64,000 bases of DNA, from the NCBI GenBank assembly GCA_012932865.1, contig SAXG01000013.1:868001-932000 (forward strand), in the 5' to 3' direction. Each line of letters starts with the position of its first letter. Position 1 is the first letter of the stretch. Shown one piece after another: positions 37,503 to 47,293 of the stretch. The notes under the pieces are model-generated. The model was not told where the DNA came from. It worked only from the letters and a program-made list of their open reading frames with translations, and did no database searches. A program made the translations under genes and the position numbers. Source of the stretch: Amylostereum areolatum. Taxonomy: Eukaryota; Basidiomycota; Agaricomycetes; Russulales; Stereaceae.

Positions 37503-38126
37503 ATGTCGTCATCTTCGGGCTCGACGTCGAGCACCACCCATACCTCCAGTGACGACTCGGGCGACCTCTACTTTTCTCGGCTGTCCTTCCTCGAAGATCT
37601 CCGCAATGCTCACGAGGCAACGCTGCGATCCATGCTCACCACCGTTACCCCAGAGGTTCCCTCATCGGCCCTCGATCACGTCTGCACGCGGCTGGTCGAC
37701 ATCGGGGCCGTTACCGACAAAAGATGGACTCCGAGTTCCAACCCGGAGGGGGGAATGGAAAATGTCCCAGCAACGAAGGAGGTAGACGCGGATGCGCCTA
37801 CGGAAGGAGACGGTGCGGAAGGCAAGAACAACGCTGGAGAGACGGAAAAGGGAAGCAGTGAGCTCGTCGCGTTCCAATTTATGGCGGAAATCTTCCGGGA
37901 CACGATGGACTGCCTACCAGACGACCGCAAACCCTCCACCCAACTAGATGTCTCGGGAACCAAAACGCCCATCTACCAACGTACCAATGCCTCTCGACCG
38001 GATGGATACGCATCTGCTCTCTCTGCCCCGCGCGGCAGTGTCGCATTGAGCGGTCTCGACGATTGGATGCGCATAGTGTGGGTGCAGGAGTTCACGCTCG
38101 AGGACGGCGAGGAATCGAGGCTGGAT
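37503..38126 (+). pseudogene. FunK1 kinase gene, N-terminal exon (severed)
   Basis: 208 codons from MSSSSGSTSSTTHTSSDD to a GT donor at 38127 (GAT|GTGCGT). The segment RTNASRPDGYASA and WMRIVWVQEFTLEDGEESRL matches the region that precedes the kinase fold in fungal FunK1 proteins. The intron that should follow is cut at 38145-38154 (GAGCAGGCTG) by the 772-bp element and then the LTR retrotransposon. The matching acceptor and the kinase half lie on the other strand at 40171-41868. Read onward without splicing, the frame ends in the LTR after a few residues. It began as part of one gene with the kinase half (see findings). Confidence 0.75.
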
Positions 38127-38166
38127 GTGCGTGTGTCTTTGCCTGAGCAGGCTGTAGGTTCAATTC

Positions 38167-38625
38167 TGTCATGAACGGTCTATAATTTTCTTTTTTACTT
38201 TACATCGGTTACACGCTTTAGGACTTATTGGCTTATCACCGGTCCGGCTCCACTTCGGCCCGGACCTGGTTCATCTATATCCCACCCGGGCCCACGTGAC
38301 TCATCTCGGCCCGGGTCTGACTCCTCTCCCTTGACTCATGCTGTACAATACTGACTCATGCTGTGCTCTTTTACATACGACTGCTTACTTATACTAGGTC
38401 TGCTTACTGATCGCCGTGTATCGGTTGCTTACCTAAGTCTCTCTCCTCTTGTGTATATAAGGCTCGCTCTCGCTGTACATATCCCTTATCTCGAGCTAGT
38501 CAATTCTACCGACTTTGCTTGCTTTCCCTCGTCTGTCGCCGTGTCTGATCGGCTCCCCTCTGTCGTCCTCATCTTCTAGTCAGCTGTGTCGTAACTTGGT
38601 GCTGTCGCACTAGTCGTTGCTGACA
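38167..38625 (+). repeat. LTR of chromovirus (original 5' LTR, now detached)
   Basis: A 459-bp LTR, TGTCATGAACGG...TGCTGACA, with a TATATAA box at 38454-38460. It differs from the LTR at 42671-43129 at only two positions I could find. Its outer flank AATTC (38162-38166) is the complement of GAATT at 42666-42670, the outer flank of the other LTR, so both belong to one insertion although they now face opposite ways. The preceding TAGGTTC (38155-38161) is the last 7 nt of the 772-bp element in reverse. Confidence 0.9.
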
Positions 38626-38830
38626 TAAGCTCGAGATCTGTTTTACTCTTGCACCACCCTACGACCGTCCCTACGTACTGTAGCGTAGTAGTAGTACCCG
38701 TCTGGTACTGACCTTGTCCTTCCCCCGTGCCGCCCTAGACCGTTGCCCCCAGAGTACGCGACTCGTTACCCTGACATTGTGGTCGTGCGCACGTATACCG
38801 GTGCCGGCTTGACGTTTCCTCGAAACGTTA
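38626..38830 (+). other. Probable 5' leader of the chromovirus
   Basis: Sequence directly after the LTR, where the primer-binding region and untranslated leader should lie. It has no coding frame. Its right limit is an inversion breakpoint somewhere between here and about 38.87 kb. Assignment is by position only; no tRNA-complementary site was identified. Confidence 0.45.
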
Positions 38831-39233
38831 CACCTACTCGAGACTCTCCAATACCAGGAGTTGAAAGCTCAGAGGTGACAGGTTAGTATAAGAAAGAGGC
38901 AGAAATATTCGAACATACCATTGTATCGTCCAGAGCAAGGCTGCTCTGCCTGCCCAACTGTTCCCTCTCGTTGACATCATCTTCCTCTACGCCCTCTTCG
39001 ACATCTTGATGATGCGGCGACGCGCAGGGAGCTGTCCTCGATCTCTTTCCTTTACGAGCGCGTGAGCTTAAGGAAGGGGGGTGGGGACGCTTGGGATTAG
39101 ACGAGATTCCCGCATCGTTGTTGAAAAATGCATGGAATGCTGGTGATATCCGATCAGGCGCGTGTCGGAGGTACGTTGATTGAGAAACGTGTGCGCCTCC
39201 GTTGCAGGTCTTCTGACACGTACAAAATGGCAT
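38831..39233 (-). pseudogene. Tnp2/Plavaka-type transposase, N-terminal fragment
   Basis: From 39233, MPFCTCQKTCNGGAHVSQST is the cysteine-rich start typical of agaricomycete Tnp2-like transposases. It is followed by a basic stretch (SSRARKGKRSRT) and an acidic stretch (DVEEGVEEDDVNERE). An intron with a TACTAAC branch site follows at about 38922. The rest of the transposase is at 48631-52127 on the opposite strand; reversing the inferred inversion puts both parts in the same orientation. Confidence 0.6.
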
Positions 39234-39432
39234 GATAGAGGAGGGATATCGCGAAGGGTGTAGTACAGGACACGAACGAAGATGAAGTTCTGCTCGCGCA
39301 GCGAGAGATCACCAAGTCGCAACGACCCGCAGATCCCATCATTCCTTGCCGCGATGCTGACTCGCCCGCTCCGGACCACTCCCAGCCCCGTTTAATAACT
39401 AACTATTTGCATCTATCTCATTCAACCACATT

Positions 39433-39686
39433 AGATTCCGTGGGACGGACTTCCCACTGGGGTTCAACGTTCAGCGTTCAGAGTCGTTCGTCCCCCAGTC
39501 GCTAGTCGAGTTCAGCCGGGCGTTCGCCGCCGAGGTCGACCGGCGGACGTCCGAGGTGCGCTACTTATATTATGTATCTATTTTCTGTTGTGCTGTGGTC
39601 GGTGCTGATGCTGACGACGACCGGTCCAGGTCGAAATGGAGCTGCCTGTTTTGACGGGGTCGACGGACGCGGGCCGCGTCTACTAG
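39433..39686 (+). pseudogene. BTB protein 3, C-terminal fragment
   Basis: LVEFSRAFAAEVDRRTSE matches the end of BTB protein 2 (FSRVFAAEVDQRTSQ). A GT donor at 39556 and a CAG acceptor at 39627-39629 lead to a last exon VEMELPVLTGSTDAGRVY, homologous to the VEVDLPF and VELEMPF micro-exons of the two complete genes but slightly longer. The BTB domain itself is absent, so only the 3' end survives, next to transposon debris. Confidence 0.65.
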
Positions 39687-40170
39687 TATGTAGTTGCGGG
39701 GGGGGAGGACGGTCTTGTTCGTATACGTGTACAAGTATGTATCAAGCCGTCGAGCGTTGGGAACGAGGTTCGGAACAGTCACAATATACTGTGTCGACTC
39801 TGCCGCTGCCCTCGTCGGGACCCGCCACGAAGCGTACGGCGCATTCTTCCCCGGACTCGTTGACCATGAGAAGCAGAACGATGTGTGGATCCTGCCGCCG
39901 CGTCCCCATACGCAACTGATCTGATCATGAGGATGCAGGTCAATACAGGATCGTGGTCCTACATTCGCAACAAAATCCTCCAAAGTGTCAATGGTCCTCC
40001 ACCGCTTCAGTCTACCTGGACAATTCAGAGTGAATACAGGGGCGATGGACGGATGGAAGCACCGTAGAGGAACATACACATCCAGCAGCAGCCTGCGGCA
40101 GACCGGGGACCAGCTCGCGGTCGTCGACCGTGGTCAAGCACTCGCAGATGGCCTCCAAAAGACGATCTGT
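39687..40170. other. Flank between BTB fragment and FunK1 kinase half
   Basis: Downstream flank of the FunK1 kinase half (-). It may include a frameshifted C-terminal extension of that protein. I see no separate gene. Confidence 0.3.
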
Positions 40171-41868
40171 CTAGGCGTTTGTCTTTCCACTGAGCAGGTG
40201 GTAGAGCGCCTCGGTCAGGATGGCGGCGAGGGAGGGCGAGGGAAGGCGCGAGAGCAGGGCCGCCATGGCGCCGATGTTGCGCCAGGCGCCGGTGCGGGTG
40301 GTACTAGGGGAGTAATGCCCCGGGTCGGGGAAGAGCGCGCGGTACGCGTCACGGTGGGCTTGCGCGGGCGCGTGCGCGGCAGGGACGAAGGCGAACGAGA
40401 ACCAGACCGCGATCCACCACATGGCTTCGGCGTCGTGGAACGCGTTGGGGCAGAAGGGCCTGAGGGCGGGCAGTTTCCCGTCCGGGCCGAGTCGTTTCAA
40501 CAGTGGCACCCTGGGCCGCGCGTCGAAGGGCATGTCGGTGTACGTGTTCGCCAGCACTTCGGTGGGGATGAAGGGCCATGTGCCCTGGTGCGGTCGCGTG
40601 AGATTTGGGGGGGGGGGCGCGGGTAGTGTTGCAGAGAACTTGGGGGAGGAACGTACCGTTCGCGCATCATGAGGGGAGTGAGGATCCGCGACGAACGCGG
40701 CGTGCTCGAGGTCCATGATGACACCGACGTATTCTCCGTTGTCGCGACGGACGACGAGGATGTTTCCTGCGCTGGGGTCACGGTGGAGGACGCCCGCTTC
40801 GTGCATGGCCTGCAATCCTGTGGACACCTGTCAGCCGACGACGAAAAAAACAGCCTGTGAAATGAACGTACATACCGATCACCGCTCCCTTCAGAGCGAT
40901 AAACATGTGGTCCGCGCGCCGAATATCAGCAACCGCGACGCCGACTTCCTCGAACACGACGCAATAATGGCAGCGAGGAAAGGCATTGATCTCCACCAAA
41001 TCCTGGAAGGGGATGGTGGGGATCCCGCCTACGGAGGGCAGCCATCCTCGGTTGATGCCCCTGTCCGCCTCACTTGTGCCATTGTCAGAGCTAGGCGGAG
41101 GGTCAGGATCGATGATGTCTTCGATGTGGAGGCGGGTCCGACGCCTGGAAACAAGGTCCCGTCCACGACGGATGGTCGTCTTTGTGTCGTCCCCGACATA
41201 GGCCTTTCCGGGCTCCTCAGAGCGCCAAGGGGAGACGGGGACCAGCCCAGCCACGACGACGGTCAGAAAATGCTGTCTGCGCGGGTCCTGCCCCAGATGC
41301 TCGCGTATATGCCGCAGCGTGGTGTGCTCGGGCCTGCGATCACTGTCGATCCACACGTCCTTGAGAACGAGCGTCTCCTCGCCGAGTTTTCCTGGTTCAA
41401 GGACCTCCCGAACCTCCTAGACCCGCGTTCCCCGCCCTTGCAACGCCTCCGCGCCACAGTCCGCGATCACCTTCACGGTGCGGAACGTCCGGGGCACGCG
41501 CGGATGTTCGGGGTCTACGTCGGGACTGTAGACGTCGAGCTCGTAAATGGGGGACCCGGAGGCAGGTTGTTCCACGAGGCGGACGGTCTCGTCATACCCG
41601 AGCTCCGCGTGGGTCGCCGTTCCGAGGGCGATGAAGAGATGGACGAGCTGCCGCCAATCCTGAAAATGTGTTCCAGCGATTAAAAGACGACGAATAGGAG
41701 GGGGGGACACACCTTGTGAACGTCGAAGCGCGTAGACATTGTGACGCCGGCTCTGTCGTAGAACCACAGTCGACATGTAGTCTCCTCGAAGGTGAGCCCA
41801 AAGGCAAAGCAGCAACGAGCATCGTTTCGCATGATGTGATGCAGAGACCATACGACCTTTGCGAAATT
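40171..41868 (-). pseudogene. FunK1 kinase gene, kinase half (nonsense codon)
   Basis: Begins at the acceptor CAG|AAT (41868) with NFAKVVWSLHHIMRNDAR and RLWFYDRAGVTMS, then after an intron DWRQLVHLFIALGTATHAEL. It continues through GRGTRV-stop-EVREVLEP, HTTLRHIREHLGQD, the catalytic loop MHEAGVLHRDPSAGNILVV (HRD), MDLEHAAF in place of DFG, and TWPFIPTEVL. This is the FunK1 fungal-specific kinase family, expanded in basidiomycetes. The TAG at 41417-41419 stands where the family has Trp (TRVWEVR), so the kinase would be cut before its core. The N-terminal exon is at 37503-38126. Expression of an intact kinase from this locus is not possible as drawn. Confidence 0.8.
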
Positions 41869-41905
41869 CTGAAGAAGACCGTCAGCTCTCTTGCGCAGCC
41901 TGCTC

Positions 41906-42670
41906 TAGTCTCATACCAAGACCCAGCACGTGCACGTGGAGGGTCTTGCGACAAGGTCCCAGGTAACGAAGGATGTCGGGGGGTGGCCAATTTGAAGTCA
42001 TTTGATAGAAAAATATTTGTAATGACCTTTAATCAAAATGTAACGAAAGTTCTAGTGCTCCGCGCCAGTTTCTCCCTTCGTCGACCTCCACCATGGCCAG
42101 TTCACAACAATGTCGGGTCAAGAACATCAATGCCGTCCTTGACAAAATCCACGAGCATGGAGAGTGGTCCGTCAACGACTTCCTCCTCGCCTTCTACACC
42201 TCCAAGGACCCCGAGATCCGACAAAAGGCAGGACAATGCCTCGCCTACCGCACTCCGACCACCGCAAGAAAATACTCCTTCGCCCCTGAACGCATCGTAG
42301 ACACCTGGCTCAAGCATGGCTTCACAGGCGAATCTCGCGAACAGCTCAAGCTAATGCTGACCCACGAGGCGGCGGACATCTTTCTTTACGAGACCGGCCA
42401 AGCTTGTCAAGACTCCCGCTTACATGTATTCCGTTCTCAGTACTTGATCCTTCATTTTCCATCCAACTGAGCCAAAGCACAATGAGTTTGAGTGGTAGTA
42501 TTCATGAGATCACTTGAAACTTTGAAAGTGTTATCGACTACTAGCCCCTAAATCTATTCGGCCGATAGTCCCAGGACATGAAAAGCCTAATGATCACGTC
42601 ACCCCGCGACATCATTCAAACCCTGGGACCTTGTCCCAAACCCCTCTCAGCTTCTAGAGGGGTTTGAATT
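41906..42670 (+). mobile_element. 772-bp DNA element, copy 2, broken by the LTR element
   Basis: 765 of 772 bp, differing from copy 1 at about three positions. Its left target duplication is CAGCCTGCTC at 41896-41905. The missing last 7 bp (GAACCTA) and the second duplication are found in reverse at 38155-38161 and 38145-38154. The chromovirus inserted at GAATT (42666-42670). The element had entered a 55-nt intron of the FunK1 gene. Confidence 0.88.
42093..42470 (+). CDS. 125-residue protein of the 772-bp element (copy 2)
   Basis: Same frame as in copy 1 (MASSQQCRVKNINAVLDK), 125 codons, open throughout. Two of the three nucleotide differences between the copies change a residue (Ala to Thr in RIVDTWLK, Cys to Arg in LHVFRS). 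A few amino-acid differences between young copies do not show whether selection keeps the protein. Function unknown. Confidence 0.5.
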   Translation: MASSQQCRVKNINAVLDKIHEHGEWSVNDFLLAFYTSKDPEIRQKAGQCLAYRTPTTARKYSFAPERIVDTWLKHGFTGESREQLKLMLTHEAADIFLYETGQACQDSRLHVFRSQYLILHFPSN

Positions 42671-43129
42671 TGTCAGCAACAACTAGTGCGACAGCACCAA
42701 GTTACGACACAGCTGACTAGAAGATGAGGACGACAGAGGGGAGCCGATCAGACACGGCGACAGACGAGGGAAAGCAAGCAAAGTCGGTAGAATTGACTAG
42801 CTCGAGATAAGGGATATGTACAGCGAGAGCGAGCCTTATATACACAAGAGGAGAGAGACTTAGGTAAGCAACCGATACACGGCGATCAGTAAGCAGACCT
42901 AGTATAAGTAAGCAGTCGTATGTAAAAGAGCACAGCATGAGTCAGTATTGTACAGCATGAGTCAAGGGAGAGGAGTCAGACCCGGGCCGAGATGAGTCAC
43001 GTGGGCCCGGGTGGGATATAGATGAACCGGGTCCGGGCCGAAGTGGAGCCGGACCGGTGATAAGCCAATAAGTCCTAAAGCGTGTAACCGATGTAAAGTA
43101 AAAAAGAAAATTATAGACCGTTCATGACA
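42671..43129 (-). repeat. 3' LTR of chromovirus
   Basis: 459 bp; in element sense it begins TGTCATGAACGG directly after the purine tract AAGGAAGGGGTGA and ends TGCTGACA. The pol stop codon lies at LTR positions 6-8 (TGTCATGA). The outer flank is GAATT. It is 99.6% identical to the LTR at 38167-38625. Confidence 0.93.
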
Positions 43130-46100
43130 TCACCCCTTCCTTAGATTCGACGTCCTCGTCGCAATCAGATCCAGCTTCCTCTTCCGCCAGGAGTTCCCAA
43201 CGATTAAGGCGTGCAGGTTTCGGGGCACCTGGGTGCTCGCGGTGGAAGTCGTCAATACGTTTCTTGGCATTCTGGAGATTGGCAAGAGGTTCCCAAGTAT
43301 TGTCATTGTCTGGGTAGCCTTTCCATTTGACAAGGTACTTGAAGCCGCGACCAACTTTCTTGGAGTCTATAATCTTTTCAACCTCATAGACTTCCTCTCC
43401 TTGGACTAACTCTGGGGGTGGAGGTGCAGGTGTTTTCTGGTTGTCAAAGGCGGGACCGTTGTGTGGAGATAGGAGGGACTCGTTGAAGACCGGATGTTTT
43501 CGTGACCAGGATGTAGGGAGGCGAAGCTTGTAAGCCGATGCTCCGACTTTCTCCAGGATTTCGAAAGGACCAAAGCGCTTGTCATCTAGCTTTTGCATAG
43601 GACGTGCCGTTTTGATTACGGTTTGGCCATCTCTGGTCTTGGCTTCCAGCCAGACAAAGTCGCCAATTTTGTAATCTATTGGTTCGTCCTTCTTGCGATC
43701 GTAAAAGCGCTTTTGGTCGTCCTGTGCTGCCTTTAGCGCAGAGCGGGCTTCCTCATAGATGTCTCGCATGCGTTGTGCAAACTCGTTCGCCGATGGGTTG
43801 TCTGTTTCACGTCGAGGGTTTGTCCCCAGGTAGAGTTCCCGACCATAGTTGGCAAAGTTGGGAGACATCCCAATCGAACTATGGACCATGTTGTTGAGCG
43901 CAGTCATGGCAAGTGGGAGGTAACGTGTCCAATTGTCTTGTCGCTGATTGACGAAGATGCGAAGGTAGTTTTCCATGGTCATGTTGGAGCGTTCGGTCTG
44001 TCCATCCGTCTGAGGGTGATATGCCGTGGACGGGTTCCCTTCAATGCCTAGCAATTGGAACAATGCCGTGGTGAACTTGGAGACAAAGACGCTGCCGCGG
44101 TCACTGACGATCTTTCTAGGAATTCCATGATGGGGGACCACCTCGCGTAGGTACTCGAAGGCGAGTTCGTCCTCTGTTAGGTCTTTGGTCGTGGCCCAGA
44201 ATACAACCTGCTTGGTACCCATGCAGTTCACATTGCAGATGGCGTCTTTTCCATCCGAGACCGGGAGTGGCATGACAAAGTCAATGGATACGTGCTCCCA
44301 AGGTGCTTGTGGCGGGTCATGTGGGTGGAGTGGAGCGGCAATACGATCGTGTCTAATCTTGGTACGTTGGCAGGTCTCACATCCTTCGACATATTTTCGG
44401 ACGTCATCTCTAATGGCAGGCCACCAGTAGTTGCGCGTGATGAGCTCGTGGGTCTTGTATCGTCCTGGATGACCGACAAGCGGGCCGTCATGGTGAGCCT
44501 GGATGATGTCTGCACGGAGTCCTTTGTCTCTTGGGACATAGAGTCTGTGTTGCCAGGTGACCGTTCCATCTGCATGTTCCCGCCATCCCTTTACTTTGAG
44601 TGCTAAGGCGCGTTCTACTGCATGGTCTCGGAGTAAGGTAGCCTCTTGAATCCGCTCAATGAAGGTATTGTCAGGTCCATTGGTTACGATTCCTGCATGG
44701 TTGAGGGCGCGAAAGAGTTCTGGTTTCAGGAGGACAATGTTTTCATTGTCTTTCTCCCCCTTCTCAAGGCCCGCTAGTCGGGAAATAGCATCGGGTTTGC
44801 CCATTGTTTTGCCAGGTTTGTGGAGTAGCGTACAATGATACTCTTGTAGCTCTGTTAACCATCGTGCTTGTCTCCGATTTAGCTTCTGCGCCTTGCGGAA
44901 GTACGTGAGATTGCGATGATCCGACCAGATTTCAAACTCCTGTCGTGCCCCCATGAGGTATTGTCTCCATTCCTCTAGTGCCGTCATGATGGCCAGTAAT
45001 TCCTTGTCATAAATCTCATAGTTCCTCTCAGCTTCGCTGAGGGACTTTGAGAGGAAGGCGACTGGGTGCCATTTGCCATTGTCCTGTTGTTGCGAAAGTA
45101 CCGCGCCTGTGGCATAGTCAGAGGAGTCCGCCTCGACACGGAACTGCCCATCGTCTGTAGGGATTGCTAGAACTGGCTGTGATGTTATACGTCGCTTGAG
45201 TTCCTCAAAAGCCTCCTGCTGTGGGGTGTCCCAGACCCATTCCGTCTTCCCAGTGAGTTTAGTCATTGGGTGAGCAATGCCGCTGAAGTCCTTGATAAAG
45301 CGACGGTAGAAGTTGCAAAAGCCCAAAAACGATTGAAGTTGTTTCTTCGTTTTGGGGGCTGGCCAATTGGTGATTGCCGCGACCTTTGCTGGATCCATGC
45401 GAACCCTTCCTCCGCCGACAATCATGCCCAGGTATTCGATTTCTGCCTTCTCAAACTCGCACTTTTCTGGCTTCAGATAGAGTTTGTTTTCTCGCAGGAT
45501 TCGAAGGACCTCCTTGACTATCCGACAATGTTCTTCTAGCGTATGTGTGAAGATGAGGATGTCGTCCAAATAGACGACCACGACTCCTTGATGGATCAAG
45601 TCTTTGAACAGGTCATTCATCATGGCTTGGAACGTAGACGGGGAGTTGGTGAGTCCGAAGAACATGACCGTAGGCTCGTAGAGACCTTTGTTCGTGCGGA
45701 ATGCAGCTTTCCACTCGTCCCCTTCTTTAATCCGAACATTGTTGTACCCCCATCGGACATCGAGCTTGGTAAAGTGCCGTGCTCCTTTAAGTTTGTCAAC
45801 CAACTCTTGGATGAGCGGGAGCGGGTAACGGTTCTTTATTGTCATCTCATTGAGCTTTCGATAGTCCTGCACAGGACGTAGCGAGCCATCTTTTTTCTTG
45901 ATGAAGAAGAATGGGGAGGCCATGGGTGATTTGGATGGTTGGATCCGGCCAGATCTCAGGTTCTCTTCCAAAAAGGCGTCCAGTTGCTTCTGCTCGTCCA
46001 ATGTGAGGGGGTAAACTTTGCAATCGACCGGTTTGAAGTTAGGAGTGAGCTCAATGGCGTGGTCCCATGGGCGTCGCTCAGGGAGCTTGTCGAAGTCGTC

Positions 46101-47282
46101 TTTGTCAAAGATGTCCTTGAATTCGTGGTACGCCGTTGGGACTCGCTCAGAGAAGGTCTGTTCCTTTTTCTTAGCGTGCTCTTCAATTGCAATGTCCGAT
46201 GCATGGGTCCGGATGTGGTATGTCGCTTTGTAGCCATCCCAGTCGAAGGCAAACAGCTGCTCGTCTTTTTCCATGTGGACTGGCTCTTCCTCCTCCTCTT
46301 CATCATCATCGATATTGAGGAGGGGGGGGGGACGAGAGCAGCTGATAGGGCATCGGTCGAATTCAATTGACCCGGATTTCCAGTCGATGTGAGGGTTGTG
46401 CTTCTTTAGCCACTCATGTCCAATGAAAAGGTCCGTATCTCCTAGATTGGAGACCGCCAGGTCAATGTTTTCTTCATGGTCTTGAATATTTAGGCGAAGT
46501 GTGACATATTCCGTGATGGGACCTCCTGTGTTGAGAGTGCCGTCTGCATTTCGTACTGGGATTGGGCGAGCAGTCCGTCGCGTGGGGATGTGATTTTCCT
46601 GCACAAACTTCGTGTTGATACACGAGCCAGTGCAACCACTGTCCAGGAGTGCGAGAGCTTTGACAATGCGCTTGGAATCTACCACCAGTTGTGTGGGAAT
46701 GACCGTTTGTTCCTTGGCGCTGGAGGAGCGTATGAACTGCATAGGAGTGGCGAGCTCTAGTAGAGCTTGACATGCTAACTCGTCTCCCATGCCAGTTATT
46801 TCCTTGATGGCTTCATAAGTAGCCTCGTCACGGCGTCGGTGGTGTGTCCAGATGCGAAGGATTGCAATCGCACTTTCGGGTTTGTCTTCCCTTAAGCGAC
46901 GAAGTGTCCATTGAGCCGTTCCAGGTGCCATATAACATGATTTGGGCGCCGTGCCCCTTCCATCGCACGGCGTTGTCCCTGACTTCACAGGGTCCATATC
47001 CAAAACCGAGTCTGTATCCAAAGCCGTATCCAAAACTGAAGCCGAAACCGAAGCCATATCCAAAGCCGAAGGCTCACAAATCGAAGCCTGAGTATCTAAA
47101 ATAACAACGGGACGCGTGCCCGTACCGATAGAGTCCGTAAGAGAAGTCATAATGGGGATATCCCCCGTAGTAGTACAGTCCGAATCAGCAATGCGCATAT
47201 GTAAACGAGAACCAGGCCACCGAGGCGCCACAAAACCAGATGAGCGAGAGACAGAAACTTGGGCTTCAGATGCTGTGTACAT
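43122..47282 (-). CDS. pol: Chromovirus Pol polyprotein
   Basis: An uninterrupted frame, about 1386 residues from the first ATG (47282). The frame is open upstream into the gag end (through 47297), fitting expression by frameshift from gag. Domains in order: aspartic protease (ALALLDSGCTGSC), reverse transcriptase (FTKLDVRWGYNNVRI, VVVYLDDILIF), RNase H (EVEAD-like DSSDYATGAVLSQQ), integrase zinc-binding HHCC (HPGRYKTHELITRN, CETCQRTK), DDE core (SIDFVMPLP, SDRGSVFVSKF, STAYHPQTDGQTERSN) and chromodomain (YEVEKIIDSKKVGRGFKYLV, WKGYPDNDNTWEP). The stop lies within the 3' LTR. All catalytic motifs seen are intact. Confidence 0.95.
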   Translation of the reverse strand: MYTASEAQVSVSRSSGFVAPRWPGSRLHMRIADSDCTTTGDIPIMTSLTDSIGTGTRPVVILDTQASICEPSALDMASVSASVLDTALDTDSVLDMDPVKSGTTPCDGRGTAPKSCYMAPGTAQWTLRRLREDKPESAIAILRIWTHHRRRDEATYEAIKEITGMGDELACQALLELATPMQFIRSSSAKEQTVIPTQLVVDSKRIVKALALLDSGCTGSCINTKFVQENHIPTRRTARPIPVRNADGTLNTGGPITEYVTLRLNIQDHEENIDLAVSNLGDTDLFIGHEWLKKHNPHIDWKSGSIEFDRCPISCSRPPPLLNIDDDEEEEEEPVHMEKDEQLFAFDWDGYKATYHIRTHASDIAIEEHAKKKEQTFSERVPTAYHEFKDIFDKDDFDKLPERRPWDHAIELTPNFKPVDCKVYPLTLDEQKQLDAFLEENLRSGRIQPSKSPMASPFFFIKKKDGSLRPVQDYRKLNEMTIKNRYPLPLIQELVDKLKGARHFTKLDVRWGYNNVRIKEGDEWKAAFRTNKGLYEPTVMFFGLTNSPSTFQAMMNDLFKDLIHQGVVVVYLDDILIFTHTLEEHCRIVKEVLRILRENKLYLKPEKCEFEKAEIEYLGMIVGGGRVRMDPAKVAAITNWPAPKTKKQLQSFLGFCNFYRRFIKDFSGIAHPMTKLTGKTEWVWDTPQQEAFEELKRRITSQPVLAIPTDDGQFRVEADSSDYATGAVLSQQQDNGKWHPVAFLSKSLSEAERNYEIYDKELLAIMTALEEWRQYLMGARQEFEIWSDHRNLTYFRKAQKLNRRQARWLTELQEYHCTLLHKPGKTMGKPDAISRLAGLEKGEKDNENIVLLKPELFRALNHAGIVTNGPDNTFIERIQEATLLRDHAVERALALKVKGWREHADGTVTWQHRLYVPRDKGLRADIIQAHHDGPLVGHPGRYKTHELITRNYWWPAIRDDVRKYVEGCETCQRTKIRHDRIAAPLHPHDPPQAPWEHVSIDFVMPLPVSDGKDAICNVNCMGTKQVVFWATTKDLTEDELAFEYLREVVPHHGIPRKIVSDRGSVFVSKFTTALFQLLGIEGNPSTAYHPQTDGQTERSNMTMENYLRIFVNQRQDNWTRYLPLAMTALNNMVHSSIGMSPNFANYGRELYLGTNPRRETDNPSANEFAQRMRDIYEEARSALKAAQDDQKRFYDRKKDEPIDYKIGDFVWLEAKTRDGQTVIKTARPMQKLDDKRFGPFEILEKVGASAYKLRLPTSWSRKHPVFNESLLSPHNGPAFDNQKTPAPPPPELVQGEEVYEVEKIIDSKKVGRGFKYLVKWKGYPDNDNTWEPLANLQNAKKRIDDFHREHPGAPKPARLNRWELLAEEEAGSDCDEDVESKEGVMS

Positions 47283-47293
47283 CGTCAGCCCCC

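Noticed and set aside
38167..38625. Solo LTR produced by ordinary LTR-LTR recombination
   Set aside because: Its flank matches the flank of the other LTR only in inverted orientation, and leader-like sequence follows it, so it is the displaced 5' LTR of the same insertion.
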